NCBI GenBank assembly: GCA_028564925.1
Contig: CM053029.1
Location: 296,895,168 to 296,959,167, forward strand
Direction of reading: 5' to 3'
DNA from: Lithobates sylvaticus
Taxonomy: Eukaryota > Chordata > Amphibia > Anura > Ranidae
Length of the DNA: 64,000 bases
Shown: positions 11,612 to 21,871 of the stretch, piece after piece
How positions within the stretch are numbered: the first letter of the stretch is position 1
Layout of the letters: each line of letters begins with the position of its first letter
Translations under genes and position numbers: made by a program
Notes under the pieces: model-generated
Told to the model about the DNA's origin: nothing
What the model saw: the letters and a program-made list of their open reading frames with translations, nothing else
The model's database searches: none

Positions 11612-12476
11612 CATAATCATTCTGATCTTATTTGGATTAAACAACAGGACACTTCTCTAACCATAATTCTAGAGCCCCTGTAATTGTTTTTGCTGTCTGT
11701 GTCCCATTATGGAAATTTTACTCCACTTACGTTGTTTTACTTCCTTTGCCAAAGGCACAGCAAGAAGTGAGAATAAATCTCTACAAAGGGAAGAGATTTA
11801 GTACTTCCTAGCCAATTATAACTGGAACAGGTGTCCCTATTGAAACGTTTGTTTTCCTTCATCTTTTTTTCTAATGACCAGTCTAAAATCATGGATGTGC
11901 CATTACATACTGTCTTAGTGACAATGGTCATCAGGACAGATATGGTAAATCTACCTAGTAAAGGCAGCAATAAAAAAAAAAAAAAAAAAAAACTTGACAG
12001 GCATTTTAATCATTTCATATTCTATGCAAAGCTAAAGAAAAAGTCAGGATTTACATATACTTTGATAAATCAGATGAGAGCTTTAAAAATAATATTTTAA
12101 GAAACAGTTCAAATAAAATTATTAACACTATAAACCATGGAATGTTTATGTTGACATATGGTTAAAACTGTTCTGGAGAAAATTGTATTTGTGTTACTCA
12201 CATAATATTCTTTTGCTGGAATTTGAACTAAAGTCATCGGGAGACGAACTTTCTGCAACGAAAATCAATATATTTACAATAACTAAATGAATTCAAGAAT
12301 ACCTAGAATGTACTGGAGTATATAATATGATTGATTAAAAAATACATTACCATTATTGTTGCATTTGGGTGCAACATGTGTAGGGCTTCTTCAACACGTA
12401 GACATATATCAGTCTTAGAATGGCCATAACTGTATGACAAAGAAGCAAAAGCAACAAGGCACAGTAGGGTTTTCAT
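7772..12476 (-). CDS. il5: Interleukin-5-like type I cytokine, four exons, intact
   Basis: A secreted short-chain four-helix cytokine acting through a common-beta-type receptor on myeloid cells, if the IL-5 assignment is right. Exons on the minus strand are 12476-12351, 12252-12202, 11477-11346 and 7870-7772, giving 42, 17, 44 and 32 codons (135 residues). All introns are phase 0 with GT/AG ends; the donors are GTAATG, GTGAGT and GTGAGT. Residues 1-18 form a signal peptide, and the start ATG has A at -3. Human IL-5, as I recall it, has 134 residues, a 44-codon third exon beginning xxxC and a fourth exon beginning xC with FL..L.EFL. Here exon 3 begins IEHC and exon 4 begins EC and contains FLKSLAEFL. 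Exon 2 (VRLPMTLV) resembles the IL-5 LRIPVPV segment. There are sequons at NAT, NLS and NNT. C25 and C130 are extra compared with mammalian IL-5. Alternatives are GM-CSF, IL-3 or IL-4/13; gene structure and cysteines favour IL-5. No frame break is seen. Confidence 0.82.
8568..8690. repeat. MITE-like fragment in intron 3 of the cytokine gene
   Basis: GC-rich block in AT-rich surroundings, beginning CCCTGGGTTCACACTAGTGT and containing CGCAGG/CCTGCG inverted words. It resembles the ends of short frog DNA-transposon derivatives that begin with a 'ttcacact' motif. No clear second end or target duplication is visible. Confidence 0.35.
8700..10087. other. Intron 3 sequence with no recognisable feature
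   Basis: AT-rich sequence inside the large third intron of the IL-5-like gene. It contains a poly-G run at about 9792-9805 and short random open frames only. I see no exon, RNA gene or named repeat in it. Confidence 0.5.
10088..11175. mobile_element. piggyBac-type MITE in intron 3
   Basis: Flanked by TTAA at both ends (10088-10091 and 11172-11175), with ends that begin ACCCCTTCCCGCC and end GCATGAAAGGG, giving a short imperfect inverted repeat around CCCYTTC. It has no coding capacity. It contains an (AT)n run at 11034-11079. TTAA target sites and C-rich termini are typical of piggyBac derivatives. It lies in the third intron of the IL-5-like gene, 170 bp downstream of exon 3. Confidence 0.7.
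11034..11079. repeat. (AT)n microsatellite inside the MITE
   Basis: Uninterrupted alternating AT tract of about 46 bp within the TTAA-flanked element. Confidence 0.95.
11570..11608. repeat. (TA)n microsatellite in intron 2 of the cytokine gene
   Basis: Uninterrupted alternating TA tract just upstream (minus sense) of exon 3. Confidence 0.95.
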
Positions 12477-12523
12477 TGTCAAAGGCTTTCAGGTGATCTG
12501 TTTCTTGGAGTGCAATTCTTTCA

Positions 12524-12571
12524 TTTTATAGTCTTTGCATAAGGAAACACCATATATGGCATATGAGGAAA
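12524..12571 (-). promoter_or_regulatory. il5: Core promoter of the IL-5-like gene: TATA box and NFAT-like GGAAA words
   Basis: On the minus strand, TATAAAA lies at 12530-12524, 48 bases before the start codon, so the 5' UTR is only about 20-30 nt. On the plus strand GGAAA occurs at 12543-12547 and 12567-12571, matching the NFAT/ETS core; ATGCAAAG, an octamer-like word, lies between TATA and the first GGAAA. Inducible T-cell cytokine genes are known to use NFAT, AP-1 and ETS sites close to TATA. The factor assignments are inference. Confidence 0.6.
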
Positions 12572-12599
12572 AGAAAAAACTTGCTTGAGCTTATTGCCT

Positions 12600-12953
12600 G
12601 TAAATATGACACACAAAACTTTTATCTTTGTATATTTTGCTGATAAGAATAAAGGATTGCAGTAAGGAAAGAACCACTACGTGGTTTTAGACAACTGCAA
12701 ATTGCTAGATTGGAGATTGTATATTTTTGATATTAAGATAGGAAATTCTCTCCAAAGTATTTTTTAACAAAATTTTTTGCAATTTGTAACGGAATTTAGG
12801 TACATTCAATCAAATGATTCACCTTAGACTTTTAAATGTTATTTTCTAAATATAGTAAACTGTAACATGGGTATCTCTGCTACTATGTGCTTAATGTATT
12901 GCTTAGTTGAAATGAGAGGTCAGACATTTATTCAACATACAGTTTGTTGCTGT
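12600..12953. other. Upstream flank of the IL-5-like gene, no feature seen
   Basis: About 350 bp of AT-rich unique-looking sequence between the promoter and the next MITE. No repeat or exon is recognised. Confidence 0.5.
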
Positions 12954-13773
12954 TTAAGCACTTCAGCCCCGGACCAATTGGCAGCCAAAGGACCAGGCCC
13001 CTTTTTGCGATTCGGCACTGCGTCGATTTAACTGACAATTGCGCCGTCGTGCGACGTGGCTTCCAAACAAAATTGGCGTCCTTTTTTTCCCACAAATAGA
13101 GCTTTCTTTTGGTGGTATTTGATCGTCCCTGCGGTTTTTATTTTTTGTGCTATAAACAAAAATAGAGCGACAATTTTGAAAAAAATACAACATTTTTTGC
13201 TTTTTGCTATAAGAAATATCCCCAAATAATATATAAAATTTTTTTTTTTTCTTAGTTTAGGCCGATACGTATTCTTCTACATATTTTTGGTAAAAAAAAT
13301 CACAATTAGCGATTATTGATTGGTTTGCGCAAAAGTTATAGGGGATAGTTTTATAGCATTTTTATTAATATTTTTTTTTTTACTAGTAATGGTGGCGATC
13401 AGCGATTTTTATTGTGACTGCTACATTATGGCGGACACATCGGACATTTTTGACACATTTTTGGGACCATTGTCATTTATACAGCAATCAATGCTATTTA
13501 AATGCATTGATTCCTGTATAAATGACAGTTGTAGTGAAAGAGTTAACCACTAGGGGGAGGGGTTATGGGCTGTGACGTGTGTGTGGTTTTTTACATTAGG
13601 GGGCGGGGCTGACGTCTGACGTCATTGATCGGCTTTCCTGATGACCGGGAACAGCCAATCAATGACAGGCAGAGTAGGAAGCGCGGGGAGAGGTTTGTTT
13701 ACACATACCTCTCCCCATTCTTCAGCTCCGTGACCTGACGTATATGTGCAGGAGGCGGTCGGGAAGCGGTTAA
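12954..13773. mobile_element. piggyBac-type MITE related to the 18453-21875 element
   Basis: TTAA at 12954-12957 and 13770-13773. The left end GCACTTCAGCCCCGGACC and the complement of the right end, CCGCTTCCCGACCGCC, form an imperfect inverted repeat. The sequence around 13085-13120 (AAATAGAGCTTTCTTTTGGT) is the reverse complement of a segment near 21718-21740 in the larger piggyBac element. It is therefore a non-autonomous relative that keeps one terminal region. It has no coding capacity. Confidence 0.75.
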
Positions 13774-13804
13774 ATACAAGTTTTGTATTCCATTTGATCA
13801 AAAA

Positions 13805-15600
13805 CAGACCATTACCTTTGGGTCTAACAGAGGGGCTGCAAAGGAAGCAAAGTTAGCAATAAGCCATCTATAATAGCCTGTAATCCTCTGACTTTTTTTT
13901 TATTTGTAGGTTGGGGCCAATTTTAAGTAATTTCAGTGTTGATTTGGGGCTTATTCAGGCCTCGACAAATTATTTTACTCAGTTATTTTGCTTCCTCCAA
14001 ACCTATGGAGCACTTTTTGGGATTTGCTGTGAGCCCCCCTAGCCCTTTTCTTAAGTGAATTCCCTACTGCTTGCATGCATGACAGGTGCATCTCCCAGTC
14101 AGAGCGGTGAATGAGGTCCCAGAGTCCTATCCATTAATATCTGGAATTAGTTGGGGCCCCAGTTAAGACAAAAGGCAGTCTCTTATACTGGAATGACCCT
14201 TCTGGGGCAGAGAATGCAGTCTTTCATTAGCACTTTTTTTAGTAATAGGTAGTAGCTACTCGTACTTGGTAGTAGCCTTTTGTTAGACCTAAGTCATTAG
14301 ATATCTGGTGGATCAGGATGCAGACAGCACACTCTGGGATGCACACAGAGATCTGCGCAGGTCCATGCAGCTGGCCACCTGTCATTGATTTGGAGACAAT
14401 GTTCAGGTACCTCACAGAAAAGATTCCTATTCTTTATAAAGCTGGCCTTTAATGGTTAATCTTTTCATTTATTCAATAAGTGGGTTGAATGAAAAAGAAT
14501 TGGCCAGATTCCCCCATCCACACAAATGAGGTGGATGGGGGAAAATCAGTCTCACTGAGCTATTGTGTTCTAACAGTGAGAAGACTTTCCCGCTGTCAGA
14601 ACACATTAATCAATGCTGCAAGCTATAACTGGTGGCACTGATCGAGCGGCATTTATAACAGGCTGGTTTTACAGAAGTCAACCGGAACAACAAGGGTGCC
14701 CATACATTGGTTAAAATTTGTCCAGTCCCTGCAGAATTTGGAACCATGCAGGGCTGGCTTAAATAACTTTTTTGCCTTGTTTATGGAAACTGATGAAGTT
14801 ACTGCTATACCTGGAAATGAGGGGACTGTAGCCTTTTGAGAGGTTGCCACAAGGGTTTCCCCGTCTATGGCTTTATGAGATTGACTTGATAAATTTGTTT
14901 TAGTTTCCTTTTTCCCGGCTGATGACTCTGATTATAGGTTACTTCTCTATATTCTCCATAATGTTTAAGGGGTCCTGCCATTTAGCCAGGAATTTTCATT
15001 CAGCTGTGGGGACTAAAACTAGTACCCTGTCTCCTGGGTTAAAGTTGCAAATGTTGGCATCCCTATTAAATTTTCACCGCTCTTATACCGATCCTTCCCA
15101 TTGATTTGAATGGGAAACTGCGGTAAAACCGCGGCAATACCGCCGCAAAGCGCCGCTACGGCGGCGCTCTGCGGGGGGTCTTTAACCCTTTTTTGCCCGC
15201 TCGCGGGGGGTAAAACCACACCGCGAGCGGCCAAAAACCGCGGCTAAAACGACGGTAAAGCAGCGCTAAATATAGCGCTGCTTTACCGTCACCGCGGCTC
15301 CCCGCCCCAGTGTGAAAGGGGCCTTATTCTCTCTTTTGTTTTCTCCATTCCCAAGGGTTCATCCATAACATTATTGTGAGTAAGATCTAATACCATCCTG
15401 TGATTAATTTTAGAAATGACTATTTGCTCCACAACATCTTCCCCTTGTTTTAATACCTGACACAGCAGCTCATTTTTAAAATCTATGTATGTGACTATGG
15501 TATGGCTTGTTATCTGCTGTCCCAATAAACCCACTATTCTATCTAATGACCACACCACACAGAATTGGAGTAAATTGGCCATAGCAGCCATTTTTTATTT
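13805..15600 (-). mobile_element. Ty3/gypsy-like pol fossil with integrase before reverse transcriptase (Gmr1-like)
   Basis: A heavily decayed minus-strand pol remnant with many breaks. Reading along the minus strand, an integrase zinc-domain-like segment lies at about 15591-15300. A segment like the integrase C-terminal domain follows at 15080-14870, and then reverse transcriptase segments at 14310-13810. The RT shows the LTKGYYQV, TAFSAPEG and GYYR regions. In ordinary gypsy elements integrase follows reverse transcriptase; the reversed order is known for the deuterostome Gmr1 group. A GC-rich MITE (15095-15326) separates the two integrase parts. The stretch 14320-14860 is unassigned and may hold another insertion. 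The element is old and no terminal repeats were recognised. Confidence 0.6.
15095..15326. mobile_element. GC-rich MITE fragment inside the integrase fossil
   Basis: GC-rich block rich in CCGC/GCGG words, ending CCCCAGTGTGAAAGGGGCC. The first part carries TTCCCATTGATTTGAATGGG, also common in short frog hAT-derived elements. It interrupts the minus-strand integrase remnant. A clear left inverted end was not found, so it may be one-sided. Confidence 0.45.
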
Positions 15601-15844
15601 ACCAAAATATAAATATCCAATAATTAACATATCATCACATATCAAAAGATAACATCCAGTTTATTAAAGAAAGGAGCAAGGTCCCAATAGGCATAAAAAC
15701 AAACTGTACCTGCTAGTCACTGCTAAGGCCTCCAGTCGCAAAAACCACCGACTCAGAGACAACTTGCAGGTACCCTTACACCAACTGGGAGCCATACATT
15801 AGACGGGTCCCTACACCATACCTTTTTGTGCCCATATGACCTAA

Positions 15845-17802
15845 GGCCGCGTACACACGAAGGGACAATCCCGCGGGATTATCCTCTGGACTGAAGTCCA
15901 GCGGATAATCCCCTCGTGTGTAGGCGCCGGCGGACTTTTTGGCGCCAAAGTCCGGCGGACTTTTTGGCGCCAAAGTTTTAGGTTTTGTTTTAAAATTATC
16001 CGCTGGACTTGGCAGTCCGGCGGACAATCCCGCCGTTAGTAGGCAAGTCCGCGGGACTTTTGAAAATGAACGGACTTGCCGCTCATCGGCAAGTCCGTTC
16101 ATTTAGCACGTGACTTCAGGTTACGTAGCTAGCGTAGGCAGTAAATGCCGCCGTGCTGGCTCCGTAAGCTGGCATGGATTTAAAGGGACTCCCAAATCCA
16201 TGTCAGACCCTCATCCGAGCACGCAGCCTGGCAGGCCAGGAAAGGGGTGGGGACGAACGAGCGCCCCCCCCTCCTGAGCCGTACCAGGCCGCGTACCCTC
16301 AACATGGGGGGTGCCCTGGGGAAAGGGGGGCCGTGCGGCCCCCCCACCCCAAAGCACCTTGTCCCCATGTTGATGAGGACAAGGGCCTCTTCCCGACAAC
16401 CCTGGCCGTTGGTTGTCGGGGTCTGCGGGCGGGGGCTTATCGGCATCTGGGAGGATCTGGGAGGACCCTTTAATAAGGGGGCCCCAAGATACCGGCCCCC
16501 CACCCTATGTGAATGAGTATGGGGTACGATGTACCCCTACCCATTCACCTAAGGTGTAAAATGTAAAGTACAAAAACACACACACTTTTGAAAAAATATT
16601 TTATTGCACTGCTCCGGGGGTCTTCTTCAGTCTTGGGGGGTCTTCTCGCCGGACTCCTCCGCTCTCTTCTGCTCTTTTACCTAGCTCTTTCACGAGCGGA
16701 GGAGTCCGGCTACCTTCTTCGTCGTCGCCGCCGTCGTCTGGGGGTCTCGATCCGCCTTCGGGGTCTTCCGGGGGTCTCTTCTGTTCTTGCGGCGGTCGTC
16801 GTCTTCCGCGCCGCCGACATTGCCTTCTTCTTCTTCTTGTCCTTCTTCTTGTTCTTCTTCTTCCGATGTTGACCCGACGCTCTCTCTGCCCGGAATGCCT
16901 GTGCCGCGCTGCGCTGGGACTTATATAGGGGCATGGGGACAGGGTCACATGTTCATGTCACATGGTGACCCCGCCCCCTTGCGATGTCACAGTCCCAGCA
17001 TCCTCCGGGACTGTGACAACACAAGGGGGAGAAGACCCCCAAGACGGAAGAAGACCCACGGAGCAGTGCAATAAACTATTTTTTCAAAAGTGTGTATTTT
17101 TTTTACTTTACATTTTACACCTTAGGTGAATGGGTAGGGGTACATCGTACCCCATACTCATTCACATAGGGTGGGGGACTGGGATCTGAGGGCCCCCTTA
17201 TAAAAGGGGGCTCTCAGATTCCGATAAGCCCCCGCCCGCAGACCCCGACAACCAACGGCCAGGGTTGTCGGGAAGAGGCCATTGTCCTCATCAACATGGG
17301 GACAAGGTGCTTTGGGGTGGGGGGGCCGCACGGCCCCCCTTTCCCCAGGGCACCCCCCATGTTGAGGGCACGCGGCCTGGTACGGCTCAGGAGGGGGGGG
17401 GCGCTCGTTCGTCCCCACCCCTTTCCTGGCCTGCCAGGCTGCGTGCTCGGATGAGGGTCTGAAATGGATTTGGGGGAACCCCCACGCCGTTTTTTCGGCG
17501 TGGGGGAGTCCCTTTAAATCCATGCCAGGTCACGGAGCTAGCGCGGCGGCATTTACTGCCTACGCTAGCTACGTAACCTGAAGTTACGTTCGAAATGAAC
17601 GGACTGCTCCGTGTGTGGGCAAGTCCGTTCATTTTCAAAAGTCCCGCGGACTTTTGGCCGGCGGATTATCCGCCGGAGAAGTCCGTGCGTGTGTGGGCAA
17701 GTCCACACGCTCGAAAAGTCCAGCGGACCCAGCTGGAAAGTCCCGCGGGATTGTCGACTGGACTAAGTCCGCCGGCAAAAGTCTGCACGTGTGTACGCGG
17801 CA
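15845..17802. mobile_element. Foldback PIF/Harbinger-type element with about 800-bp inverted arms
   Basis: The left end GGCCGCGTACACACG and the complement of the right end TGCCGCGTACACACG match at all but the first bases. TAA flanks both sides (15842-15844 and 17803-17805), the 3-bp target preference of PIF/Harbinger. Sequence 16180-16650 is the reverse complement of about 17030-17540, and the arms continue outward to both ends. The element therefore consists of two arms of roughly 800 bp around a short centre (about 16660-17030) rich in TTC triplets. There is no transposase. A nearby sequence, TTTTTGTGCCCATATGACCT at 18067-18086, resembles the uninterrupted flank. Confidence 0.75.
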
Positions 17803-18804
17803 TAAGAGGACCTTGCACCCCGCCAATTGCCACAACTGGCTCCCCAGGACTCAAGTCCACAAAACTCAAAATACCCACCAAATGTAGGGCGGGAGGGTGG
17901 GAAGTTGTTCCACACTCTTCTTCCTTCAGACTGGAGACCACCCCCTTGTTCCGTCCCCTAATCACTTCCCTCCAAAGCCCCACTCAGCCCCATACAACTT
18001 TCAACAGCCCCTGAGTAATGCCCCTGAAACGCCCCTTACTCTTAACTCCTTTTTGATTTTAATTTACCTTTTTGTGCCCATATGACCTAAAAGAACCTTG
18101 CACCCCACTACCGCCACGCAAACCTGACACTTTAGGTTTGAGCGGACCTCCACACCCTCAGGGCCTTCTGGATACCCTCCTTCAAACCCGGACACCACAT
18201 GTCAATACCAACTGCATTCAAATAAATGCCATCCCACATAAATAACGTCAAGGTTCCAATTCCAACTCGTGATGGCGTACAGCTAAACCCCCATTGCGCA
18301 TTAGAAATCGTGCCACCTCCCGATTTACTTTTCCCCTTGCCTTGTTAAGACCCATAACTGACCTAGCCCACCTCCACTGTGTACAGGCCACCATATCTGA
18401 CCATACTATCAACAAGTCCAGGTAAGCTAAGCGAAGCCGAAGAAAGTCATATTTAACTAGTTAATGACCGGCCCATAGCCGAAAAACGGCTACAGGGCGG
18501 TTTCTTAACTCTGGGAGGGCGTACAGTGATGTCCTCCCAGAGAATCATTCCCGCACGCCCCCTGGGGCGTGCACACAGGAACATCCGTGCTCGCCGGGTC
18601 CACGGGACCCGGCGCAACGCGGATCGCGGTAAAGGGCCAATGACAGCGGCCCTTTACCACGTGATCGCTCCATCCAATGACGGAGCGATCACAACTGTCA
18701 ACACAGAAAGGTCAGGGGAAGTTCATCGCTCTCCTCTCCTCACACCGATGCAGCGTGAGAGGAGAGGAGAGCGATTGTCTGCCACACAGTGAGTCTGTAA
18801 TACT

Positions 18805-19300
18805 TTAGCAGTGCCCAGCAGTGCCCAGCAGTGCCCAACAGTGCAAAAAACAGTGCCACAACAGTGCCATCTGTCATCTGTGCCACCTGTGTCACCTCTG
18901 CCACACCAGTGCCACCTCTGCCACACCAGTGCCACCTCTGTGCCACACCAGTGCCACCAGAGCCACCAGTGCCACACCAGTGCCCATCAGTGCCACCTGT
19001 GCCCACCAGTGCCACCTGTGCCCACCAGTGCCGCCTGTGCCCACCAGTGCCGCCTGTGCCCACCAGTGCCGCCTGTGCCCACCAGTGCCGCTTGTGTGCC
19101 CACCAGTCCCGTCTGTTTGTGCTAATCAGTGCCACCTGAGCCACACCAGTGCCACCAGAGCCACTACAGTGCACACCAGTGCCACCTGTGCCCATCAGTG
19201 CCACCTGTGCCCATCAGTGCCACCTGCGCTACTGCAGTGCCACATCAGTGCCGCCTGTGCCCACCAGTGCCGCCTGTGCCCACCAGTGCAGCCTCACCAG
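18805..19300 (+). repeat. Minisatellite, about 18-21-bp unit, in the piggyBac leader
   Basis: More than 25 imperfect units built around CAGTGCCACCTGTGCCCAC. The array ends directly at the transposase start codon at 19309. It makes several long open frames in all forward frames, which are by-products of the repeat. Confidence 0.9.
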
Positions 19301-19308
19301 CCACCAGT

Positions 19309-20486
19309 ATGGCAAAAAAAATATTTACTAGTGAGGAGGCCTACCAGCTTCTATGTATGACCGATGAGAGCAGCGGGGAGCTCTCCGAGTCTCAGTCCGA
19401 TACGGATTCGGCCTATGAACCCGTTACAAGCAGCGGGTCTGATACAGAAGAGGAAGAGGAATGTGTGCCCGTGAAAAGAAGGCGTTGTGGCGTGGAGCAG
19501 CAGCCTACTACCTCGAGAGCAGAGCCGTCCTTCTCGAGAGCACAGCCGTCCACCTCGAGAGCACAGCCGTCCACCTCGAGAGCAGAGCTGTCCACCTCGA
19601 GAGCAGAGCCGTCCACCTCGAGAGCAGAGCCGTCCACCTCGAGAGCACAGCCACTACAACAAAGGTCAGTCACCAGTAGGGTGTCATCTCAGCCCCAAAG
19701 GGATAGGGGCCATGCCAGCCTTCCCTATGCCCTTCAAAACCCCCTGTGGCTTCCCCCTAATTCCGGAGCAGCAAATATCCCCCCTTTCACCACACAGCCA
19801 GGTGTCCAGGTGAACACCGATGATTTTGCAATGATTGATTTTTTTCACTTAGTTTTCACTGAAGACTTACTATCGTCCATTGTGGCCCAGTGCAACCTCT
19901 ACGCACAGCAGCACATAGTAGGTAACCCTGGCTCTAGTTACGCCCGTCCCTTTCAGTGGAGAGAACTAACTGTAGAGGAATTCAAAATTTTCTTAGGCCT
20001 AACTTTTTCAATGGGACTCTCAAAAAAAAACAATTGTACTCCTATTGGTCTACCAAACCCATCCACCACATGCCAGTCTTCTCATCCCTTATGCCAAGAT
20101 CCAGATATCTAATAATTATGCGGTTCCTCCACTACAATGACAACACCCAGTACCCTCCCTGAAATGACCCAGCTTATGACAAACTATTTAAAATCCGGCC
20201 ACTCCTAAATTATTTCTCTGAAATATTTCCCCAATTATATACCCCCAAACAGAATATTTGCGTGGATGAGTCCCTTGTGAAATTCTCAGGCAGGCTTGGC
20301 ATCAAACAGTTTATCCCCAGCAAAAGGGCCCGATATGGGGTTAAACTGTACAAACTGTGTGACCGAGCCATGGGGTACATCTACTCCTTCCGGGTGTACG
20401 AAGGGAAGGACTCCCAACTGCATCCCCCTGAATGCCCAGAGTACATCGTAGCCTGCTGCCTGGACAATTCCATTCACTGTCGCTGA
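19309..20486 (+). pseudogene. piggyBac transposase remnant (PGBD4-like), C-terminal half missing
   Basis: The protein begins MAKKIFTSEEAYQLL, followed by an acidic N-terminus and seven-residue RA(E/Q)PSTS repeats encoded by a 21-bp tandem repeat (about 19512-19660). The DDE_Tnp_1_7 domain follows: FFHLVFTEDLL, then FKIFLGL, then CVDESLVKF with the first catalytic Asp and SKRARYG. The frame changes in an A-run near 20025-20035 and TGA occurs at 20161. The reading frame ends at 20486, before the second and third catalytic Asp. PGBD transposases are usually near 550-600 residues, so about half is lost. It is not functional. Confidence 0.85.
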
Positions 20487-21871
20487 CCACGTCCCTGCCT
20501 GCTGCCTGGATCAGGGCTCCTGTGGACAATTGCACTGCTAAAACCACAGGTACTGTAATCTTTTGTTTATCCTTTGCTCAGCAAAATGTATTTTAGGGTG
20601 TAATTCTTGGTATGTACATGCTGTGTTAGAAATATGAAGGGCCTTCAAAAATGTGATTGTAAGGAAATTGGATGCGTAATTTATGTCCCTAGAACACCTG
20701 ATAGTGCTTCTTGGATGTTGGGCCTCTATGTGGCCAGGCTATGTAAAAGTCTCACATATGTGGTATCGCCGTACTCAGAAGGAGTAGCAGAATATATTTT
20801 GGGGTGTCATCTTTGCTATGTACATGCTATGTGTTGGAAATATCTTGTAAATGCACAACTTTGTGTAAAAAAAACGCGTTTTCATATTTTTTCCACATTT
20901 TCCAAAAACTTTGGGAAAAAAAATGAACCGTTCAAAAGACACATCATGCCTCATAGATTATACGTTGGGGTGTTAGCTTTCCAAAATGGAGTCACTTTAT
21001 TGGCGTTTCCATTGTCCTGGTGCTCCAGGGCCTTCAAAAGTGTAATAGGTAGTTGAGAAATGAGATGTGTCATTTATGCTCCTAGAACGCCTGATGGTGC
21101 TATTTCAATATTGGGCCACTGTATGTGGCCAGGCTGTGTAAAAGTCTCACACATGTGGTATCGTAATACTCAGGAGGAGTTACAGAATGTATTTTGGGGT
21201 GTCATTTGTGGTATACACATGCCACGTTCGAGAAATAACCTATTATAATGAAAGTTTTGTGAAAATAAATAAATAAATAAAAATCTTCATTTTGCAAAGA
21301 ATTTGGGGAAAAAAATGACAACATCAAAAACCTCACCATGCCTCTTACTAAATACCTTGGCATGTCTACTTTCAAAAAAGGGGTAATTTGGGGGGTATTT
21401 GTACTTTCCTGGCTTGTTTGGGTCACAAGAAATGAGATAGGCCACCAGTACATCAGGTGTGCTAAATTTGTTATGATTCGCACCACAGTTGTAGACTCTC
21501 TAACTTTCACAAAGACCAAATAATATCCACTAATTTGGGTTATTTTTACCAAAGATATGTAGCAATATAAATTGTGGCCAAAATTTATGAAGAAAAATGT
21601 ATAATTTGCAAAATTTTATCACATAAACTAAGAAAAATTCGTTTTTTTTCAAAATTTTCCGTCTTTTTTCATGTATAGCGCAAAAAATAAAAAACCCAGA
21701 GATGATCAAATACCACCAAAAGAAAGCTCTATTTGTGTGAAAAAAAGGACAGAAATTTCATATGGGTACAGTGTTGCATGACTGAGTAACTGTCATTCAA
21801 AATGTGAGAGCACCGAAAGCTGAAAATTGGTCTGGTTATTAAGGGTGTTTAAGTGTCCAGTGGTCAAGTGG
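20487..21871. other. Non-coding 3' region of the piggyBac element
   Basis: AT-rich sequence containing diverged tandem copies of a roughly 400-bp block (compare 20610-20870 with 21030-21260). Phrases shared between the blocks include GTAAAAGTCTCACA and TATTTTGGGGTGTCAT. No gene is seen; the end region is shared with the MITE at 12954-13773. Confidence 0.6.

Noticed and set aside
16588-17074. Arg-rich and Phe-rich open frames in the centre of the foldback element
   Set aside because: They arise from TTC/GAA triplet runs and the inverted arms. No domain or codon signal is seen.
18805-19300. Long open frames over the GTGCCACC repeat region
   Set aside because: All frames are open because of the repeat period and composition. 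They are not genes.
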